This document shows, in pieces, positions 5,084-5,161 of a stretch of DNA of 5,161 bases. The notes beneath the pieces were generated by a model. The model saw only the letters and a list, made by a program, of their open reading frames with translations, was not told where the DNA came from and ran no database searches. Position 1 is the stretch's first letter; each line of letters opens with the position of its first letter. The stretch comes from Burkholderia gladioli (GTDB lineage: Bacteria > Pseudomonadota > Gammaproteobacteria > Burkholderiales > Burkholderiaceae): positions 1-5,161 of the forward strand of contig WNEB01000135.1 in the NCBI GenBank assembly GCA_009914575.1. Reading direction: 5' to 3'. Made by a program: the position numbers and the translations under genes.

Positions 5084-5161
5084 CTATGTGCGTAACGATG
5101 GAAGACCGAGGGAGCCGAGATAGCGATTGGTGAGCGCGCGTTGCAGAGCGGGACTGTTGCT
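5084..5161 (-). CDS. Group II intron-encoded reverse transcriptase/maturase, C-terminal 25 residues (partial)
   Basis: The minus-strand frame enters from the right edge and ends at TAG (5084-5086). The visible tail contains ALQRALTNRYLGSLGLPSL, similar to the C-terminal pattern (T/S)N-x-(Y/F)-x4-LGL-x-(S/L)L that I recall from bacterial intron-encoded proteins. The catalytic reverse transcriptase and maturase domains are not visible, so the call rests on this short tail plus its position 16 nt before domain V, where such genes normally end. Whether the protein is intact cannot be told from the window. Confidence 0.7.
   Translation of the reverse strand, partial: SNSPALQRALTNRYLGSLGLPSLRT

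Larger units (their letters stand above)
4995..5161 (-). mobile_element. 3' end of a group II intron, probably class C (5' part outside window)
   Basis: On the minus strand the order is: end of an intron-encoded protein, a 16-nt gap, a domain V hairpin (5034-5067), a domain VI hairpin (4998-5032) and a 3' terminus reading CCCGAT (complement of 4995-5000). Group II introns are self-splicing RNAs that move by reverse transcription into DNA. The compact 3' end, the CGC triad in domain V and the ...CCGAT ending fit the bacterial class C group. The intron points the same way as rplM-rpsI and ends about 74 bp upstream of their -35 box. The 5' splice site and most of the protein gene lie to the right of the window. 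Confidence 0.82.

Noticed and set aside
1..5161. tRNA/rRNA genes, CRISPR arrays, or a new defence or biosynthetic system
   Set aside because: No cloverleaf, regularly spaced repeats or unknown gene cluster is visible. All full-length genes belong to well-known housekeeping families and the edges are ordinary mobile elements.

Overview
The window looks like a chromosomal housekeeping segment from a high-GC betaproteobacterium, most likely a member of the Burkholderiaceae. The evidence is the strong G/C third-position bias, the protein sequences of uS9, uL13, ErpA and TyrRS, and the gene set rplM-rpsI / erpA / anmK / tyrS-dtd. Genus and species cannot be fixed from the sequence alone. Both edges are occupied by mobile DNA, which suggests a genome rich in insertion elements.

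Layout from left to right. Positions 1-about 291 are the 3' end of an IS30-family insertion sequence: the last 83 codons of its transposase and a terminal inverted repeat. A stretch of about 75 bp of unknown origin (about 292-366) follows. Then comes dtd (minus strand), which reads normally from its start codon to about residue 96 and then switches to unrelated sequence and a stop, so the C-terminal third of the D-aminoacyl-tRNA deacylase is gone. tyrS lies just upstream on the same strand, and its stop overlaps the dtd start by 4 bp. A 157-bp divergent spacer with a likely promoter separates tyrS from anmK (plus strand). anmK converges on erpA (minus strand) with a perfect bidirectional terminator between them. 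Further right are rpsI and rplM (minus strand), an ordinary S9-L13 operon with its own terminator and a near-consensus sigma-70 promoter followed by a leader of about 116 nt. Upstream of that promoter are a very GC-rich hairpin with 7-bp repeats and then the 3' end of a group II intron. The intron shows domain VI with a bulged A, domain V and the C-terminus of the intron-encoded protein. It lies on the minus strand, and its 5' part is outside the window.

Functions: translation (uL13, uS9, TyrRS, broken Dtd), iron-sulfur cluster delivery (ErpA) and recycling of cell-wall anhydro-MurNAc (AnmK). Apart from the ribosomal operon and the tyrS-dtd pair these are separate transcription units. I do not see a new defence or biosynthetic system. 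The points worth a second look are the decayed dtd with its composite left junction and the group II intron next to a structured GC-rich hairpin just upstream of the ribosomal-protein promoter.
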